IMG/VR virus record: IMGVR_UViG_3300049432_000009
Span: 1 to 41,217 of that record
Strand: one strand, 5' to 3'
Source of the DNA: a virus
Length of the DNA: 41,217 nucleotides
The first letter of the stretch is position 1, and each line of letters starts with the position of its first letter. Below the pieces are notes generated by a model. The model did no database searches. It worked only from the letters and a program-made list of their open reading frames with translations, and was not told the DNA's origin. Made by a program: the position numbers and the translations under genes. Positions 38,075 to 41,217 of this stretch are shown piece after piece.

Positions 38075-38454
38075 AACTGGCCCGCCCACTTCTCAGCGAG
38101 CGCCTCCAGCGCCGACTGCAACCGCGGCCCCTCGCTGCGTAGCGGCTTCTCAATGTCGCCAGTACCACCACCGCGGCTTGTGCCGAAGTAGTAGATGTTG
38201 CCCAGTGACCCGCCGCGCCGACTCTTGTCGGGGCCCACCACATACCGGGCCGTTCCGGGCGAATAGTGCGAGTCGTAGGAGATGGAGCCAGCCATGCCCT
38301 TGAAATGCCTGGACGAAGCGGCATCAGCGGCCATCTCCGACTTGACGTTCTGCGCACCCTTCTTGAGGACCGCGTCCACATCCTTGACCGCACTACCGGC
38401 AATTCGACCCAAATCGTGAGCGAGCTTCGTGAACTCAGCGGAACCGTCGCTCAT
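38071..38454 (-). CDS. HK97 gp10-like tail component / head-tail connector
   Basis: This 127-residue protein has the gp10-type pattern: a helix-rich N-terminus (LAHDLGRIAGSAVKDVDAVL) and the SPGTARYVVGPDKS segment. It would take part in joining tail and head. It starts at ATG 38454 and overlaps both neighbours. Confidence 0.7.
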   Translation of the reverse strand: MSDGSAEFTKLAHDLGRIAGSAVKDVDAVLKKGAQNVKSEMAADAASSRHFKGMAGSISYDSHYSPGTARYVVGPDKSRRGGSLGNIYYFGTSRGGGTGDIEKPLRSEGPRLQSALEALAEKWAGQL

Positions 38455-38846
38455 GACGTCACCTCCTGCACAGGAAGCCTGGCCGCCGTATCGAAACTGT
38501 CAGGCGTGAACCCCTCAACCCGATACTTCTTGCCAACCGTGAACGCGTTCAACAGGGACGCCGTCATATTCACGACATCCCCATCCTTCACGTCAGCGGC
38601 ATTTGCCGGGATCTTCACCACGCGGGAGACCTCCACGAACACTCGCCCGCCAGCCTCCGGAGAGGCCCGAGACGAGTTCTTGGACTGGACCTCACACTTG
38701 CCCGTATAGATCGTCTCGGACGACGCAGAAACGACGCCTGATTCAGGGTCCGTCACCGGCGCGCCTGGCCGGGTGATCGTGCACTGATCCACCATGCGCT
38801 TCTCCGCGGCCTTCCGGCCCCGCAGCAGCGCCGACTCGGCGCTCAC
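38451..38846 (-). CDS. Head-tail connector, DUF6093-like
   Basis: This 131-residue protein starts with GTG 38846 and has the pattern KAAEKRMVDQCTITRPG, then IYTGKCEVQ and KKYRVEGFTPDSFDTAARLP. Such proteins form the connector ring stacked on the portal. It is between the Gp19/Gp15-type adaptor and the gp10-like gene. Confidence 0.75.
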   Translation of the reverse strand: MSAESALLRGRKAAEKRMVDQCTITRPGAPVTDPESGVVSASSETIYTGKCEVQSKNSSRASPEAGGRVFVEVSRVVKIPANAADVKDGDVVNMTASLLNAFTVGKKYRVEGFTPDSFDTAARLPVQEVTS

Positions 38847-39244
38847 CCGCCCAGCCCCAGAACATACATCCCATACACCGGGACAACGCGGGGCATCAGC
38901 ATTTCCGCTTCGTCCGCCGACAAATACATCTCGCCGGACGAAATCGTGTTATCCAAGGTAGCCGCGTCGGTATGGTCATCGATGGACTCCGACCGGATCC
39001 GAAGACTCTCAGGGTTCTTCAGCACCCGGACGATCATGGAAGCCATGACGTCCTTCACGAGCTCCGGGTCCACCAGGGGAACCGTCGCCGGCACAACCGC
39101 CACCATGTCTGCGTCAAGGCCAGGGAACCTCGCCACGATCCGCAGCCACGCCCTATTGGACAAGCCTGAGACGAGCGCCTCTTCCTCTGCAGTCAGGGGG
39201 CGCCACACCTTCTCAATATCGGTTTGCGTTACAGAAACCGGCAT
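38843..39244 (-). CDS. Head-tail adaptor (Gp19/Gp15/Gp42-like)
   Basis: This 133-residue helical protein has RAWLRIVARFPGLDADMVAV and a helix with VKDVMASMIVRVLKNPESLR, typical of actinophage head-tail adaptor proteins (the SPP1 gp15 type). The ATG is at 39244. It overlaps the next gene by four bases (GTGA). Confidence 0.78.
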   Translation of the reverse strand: MPVSVTQTDIEKVWRPLTAEEEALVSGLSNRAWLRIVARFPGLDADMVAVVPATVPLVDPELVKDVMASMIVRVLKNPESLRIRSESIDDHTDAATLDNTISSGEMYLSADEAEMLMPRVVPVYGMYVLGLGG

Positions 39245-39257
39245 GACGCCCTCCTAC

Positions 39258-39569
39258 CTACTTGATCTTGGTTGCGCCGGTGTCGAGGTTGTGCTCGACC
39301 GTGACCTTCGTGCCGTCGGGCTTGGTGGCCTCGTAGGTCTCGATGCGGTGCTCGCTGGTGTCAACCTCTTCCTCCACCTTGGGCAGAGCAACGACAGCGT
39401 TCACGGTGCCGACCTTCAGCGCCTCGGGCCCCGGCCGCGGCGTCACCGAGGATGCCCGCTCGTTCGGGTCCGTGGTGTCCGCCGGCCCATCGCCAGGCGC
39501 GGTCACAGACGGCTTGGTGACGTCGGAATCGAGGGTCGTAACCTCTTCGGTCTTCTTCGATACAGCCAT
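39258..39569 (-). CDS. Hypothetical acidic head protein, 103 residues
   Basis: This protein has an N-terminal disordered, Thr/Ser/Asp-rich part (VTTLDSDVTKPSVTAPGDGP) and a short beta end (YEATKPDGTKVTVEHNLDTG). It is between capsid and adaptor genes. It may be a capsid decoration or accessory; no family is recognised. Confidence 0.65.
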   Translation of the reverse strand: MAVSKKTEEVTTLDSDVTKPSVTAPGDGPADTTDPNERASSVTPRPGPEALKVGTVNAVVALPKVEEEVDTSEHRIETYEATKPDGTKVTVEHNLDTGATKIK

Positions 39570-39587
39570 GATTAGCTACCTTCCTGC

Positions 39588-40541
39588 TTAGGCGTTGCGG
39601 ATGCCACGGAGACGGGCTGCGGCCTTGCCGCCGAACAGTGCCAGACCGCAGTAGAACTCGATGCGGGTCCGGTAAACCGGCTTCTCCTGAAGCTGGCCAA
39701 GGTCATCGACCATCACGCCACCGTTGGTCAGGCCGGTAACAGCCTGGTCGCCTTCGTCGTTGCCGAACTTCACGGCGTAGACAGAGGAGGCGTCCGTGGC
39801 GGTGCCCTGGGTTTCAGTCAGGGGCAGGATCGACGCGCCGGCGGAGGTGGCGCCCGGGTCAAGGATCGGGATGCCGTTCCAGGTCAGGACGCGCTTGCCG
39901 GTGATGTCTTCGCGGACAATGTCCACGCCGCCGATGCGGCGGCCGGCAGAACGGATCTTGCCGAGGATCGAAGAGTTGGCGTAGATCGCGCCGTTGTTGC
40001 CATCCAGACCCGGCACTGCGGCCACGAGGGCGTCCAGCGCGTCGAAGAACGCGTTCCGGGTCGAGTCGTCAGTGTTGATCGCCAGACCGTTGGTCGCAGC
40101 GTCAATGACCTGCGCACCGGTGAGGCGCTTCTTCAGACCGTCGAAGCCCTTGGGGTCCACGGCAACGTCTCCGTTGAAAAAGGTGTCCTGGAACTTGTAG
40201 GACGCGGCCTTGACCTTCATAGCGGTCTGGGTCGCCCGCTGGTCGTTCAGGTTGCCGCGGGTCTTCACGATGAAGCGGTCCACGTCCGCGTCACCACCGA
40301 GGATCACGAGACCCTCAGTCTTCTGGTTCACGGTACCTGTCGACTCGACGTAGGCCTCGTTCACCGAACGGAAGGCGACGCCCGGGAGGGTGCCCTCTTC
40401 GTTGTAGGCGTACGCGTTGCCCTCGATGTCCATGAGGGGGATGCGGTCAAGGACGGGGGATGCCTGGACAAAGGTTTCCAGCACACCGCGCTGGAGGGTG
40501 TTCTGCGACAGCGTTGCTGCCTGTGCAAGGGTGACAGCCAT
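39588..40541 (-). CDS. Major capsid protein (HK97 fold)
   Basis: This 317-residue protein has an N-arm (LAQAATLSQNTLQRGVLETF), the E-loop area (NAYAYNEEGTLPGVAFRSVN), and the strand DADVDRFIVKTRGNLNDQRA. The P-domain has NGAIYANSSILGKIRSAGR and a C-terminal YAVKFGNDEGDQAVTGLTNG. No long N-terminal delta domain is seen, in line with a separate scaffold protein. The ATG at 40541 follows AGAGG. Confidence 0.9.
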   Translation of the reverse strand: MAVTLAQAATLSQNTLQRGVLETFVQASPVLDRIPLMDIEGNAYAYNEEGTLPGVAFRSVNEAYVESTGTVNQKTEGLVILGGDADVDRFIVKTRGNLNDQRATQTAMKVKAASYKFQDTFFNGDVAVDPKGFDGLKKRLTGAQVIDAATNGLAINTDDSTRNAFFDALDALVAAVPGLDGNNGAIYANSSILGKIRSAGRRIGGVDIVREDITGKRVLTWNGIPILDPGATSAGASILPLTETQGTATDASSVYAVKFGNDEGDQAVTGLTNGGVMVDDLGQLQEKPVYRTRIEFYCGLALFGGKAAARLRGIRNA

Positions 40542-40597
40542 GGTGGCTTACCTCTTTCGTTTTGGATGGCCCGCAGGCTGTCTGCCCTTGGGTGTGG

Positions 40598-41217
40598 TTA
40601 CTTGCTGGAGCTCTCGTAAGCGTGCGTGAGTGTCCCAATTCCGGGAGACGTCTTCACTTCGGTGCCGCCGCGTGCACCGGCACCGGGGACTTCACCGACG
40701 CCACCGGATACGAAGGCTTTGGCGAACTCGTCCGCGTCAGCTTCGATCTCTTCCTTCGTGGAGCCCTGCAGCCGCAGCGCCGCCTTCAAGTCGAGGCCCT
40801 TAGCCGCCGCGACCTCGTACCGCAGGAGCTTCGCGTCACGCTCTGCGAGCGCGGCGTCCTTATCGCGGTCGGACTTCTCAAGCGCAGTGAATCGCTCGTT
40901 GCGCTTATCCTCCTCAGACTTGGTAGCGTCTTCGAGTTCGCGGATCCGCGCTTCACGGTCAGCGGCGAGCTTCTCGGCAGCTTTGCGGGCTTCGCGCTCG
41001 CTCAGTAACGCCTTCTTGCCGGGATCGCCCAGGGGCTCGTCGCCTTCGCCGGCAGGTTCGCCCTGCCCAGCATCAGCCGCACCCTCAGCTCCGCCCTCTC
41101 CACCTTCGCCAGCCTCCATGACAGCATCGCCGTACAGGGACCGGTTGAAGGCGAGCAGCGCCTCAATACCGCCGGGGGCTCGCAGGTCAATGCCGTGCGG
41201 GCCGATCAGTGGCTTCT
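40598..41217 (-). CDS. Scaffold protein (5' end beyond the map break)
   Basis: This portion encodes all but the first three codons of the 208-residue scaffold; its start lies at 134 in the left-hand copy. The Gly/Glu-rich N-terminal part (GEGGEGGAEGAADAGQGEP) is followed by a long coiled coil (EREARKAAEKLAADREARIR...). The C-terminal helix holds GSTKEEIEADADEFAKAF. Such proteins guide capsid assembly and leave or are cut before packaging. It ends 57 bases before the capsid gene. Confidence 0.85.
   Translation of the reverse strand, partial: KPLIGPHGIDLRAPGGIEALLAFNRSLYGDAVMEAGEGGEGGAEGAADAGQGEPAGEGDEPLGDPGKKALLSEREARKAAEKLAADREARIRELEDATKSEEDKRNERFTALEKSDRDKDAALAERDAKLLRYEVAAAKGLDLKAALRLQGSTKEEIEADADEFAKAFVSGGVGEVPGAGARGGTEVKTSPGIGTLTHAYESSSK
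41091..41217. repeat. Terminal direct repeat, right copy
   Basis: The last 127 bases duplicate bases 1-127 exactly. See the left copy for the reading as circular-assembly overlap. Confidence 0.95.

Noticed and set aside
1-41217. CRISPR array or toxin-antitoxin pair
   Set aside because: No regularly spaced direct repeats with unique spacers were seen, and no known toxin or antitoxin motif was found beside the small HTH genes.
1-41217. Insertion sequence or transposase
   Set aside because: No transposase motif or terminal inverted repeats with target duplication were recognised.

Overview
The window is the complete genome of a temperate, long-tailed (siphovirus-type) phage of a high-GC actinobacterium, written as a linear string. 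The first 127 bases recur exactly as the last 127 (1-127 = 41091-41217), so the map closes into a circle of about 41,090 bp; the break falls inside the scaffold-protein gene. The host is inferred to be in the Micrococcales (Arthrobacter-like) from the GC-rich coding style, the actinophage-type gene families, and an attachment core that looks like the 3' end of a tmRNA (ssrA) gene. It is read as phage rather than integrated prophage, because one intact attP-like region is present and no host genes are.

Layout. The late operon is on the minus strand and crosses the map break. In transcription order it holds: HNH nuclease, terminase small subunit, terminase large subunit (split in two overlapping frames), portal, MuF-type minor head protein, scaffold, major capsid protein, head-tail connectors, tail completion protein, major tail protein, tail assembly chaperones with a -1 frameshift, tape measure, distal tail protein, a minor tail protein, a lysis cassette (membrane protein, collagen-like membrane protein, amidase endolysin, small membrane protein, holin), then tail hub and fibre genes ending in a virion SGNH hydrolase (40.6 kb down to 22.5 kb).

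The plus-strand block (17.0-22.5 kb) is the lysogeny and accessory region: two small helix-turn-helix regulators, attP with arm sites, tyrosine integrase, an HTH plus two-TM membrane-protein operon, and a secreted SGNH hydrolase that converges with zero gap on the virion SGNH gene.

The early operon (minus strand, 16.9 kb down to 5.2 kb) starts with a Cro-like HTH and an excisionase-like HTH. It continues through many tiny translationally coupled genes to a YqaJ-family exonuclease, SSB, a NrdH-like redoxin, a C5-cytosine methyltransferase, a winged-helix replication-type protein next to an iteron-like candidate origin, and a PD-(D/E)XK nuclease. It ends at an intrinsic terminator near 6.06 kb. 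No polymerase, primase or helicase gene was recognised, so replication probably depends on the host.

The most interesting points are: a regulatory region with four CCATATGG palindromes and a mycobacterial/Bacillus-type LexA box; an attP with symmetric integrase arm sites; a folded tRNA-like RNA with a 17-bp closing stem just upstream of the terminase genes; the split terminase; two related SGNH hydrolases, one in the virion and one secreted by the lysogen; and a membrane-protein gene on the plus strand inside the structural operon.
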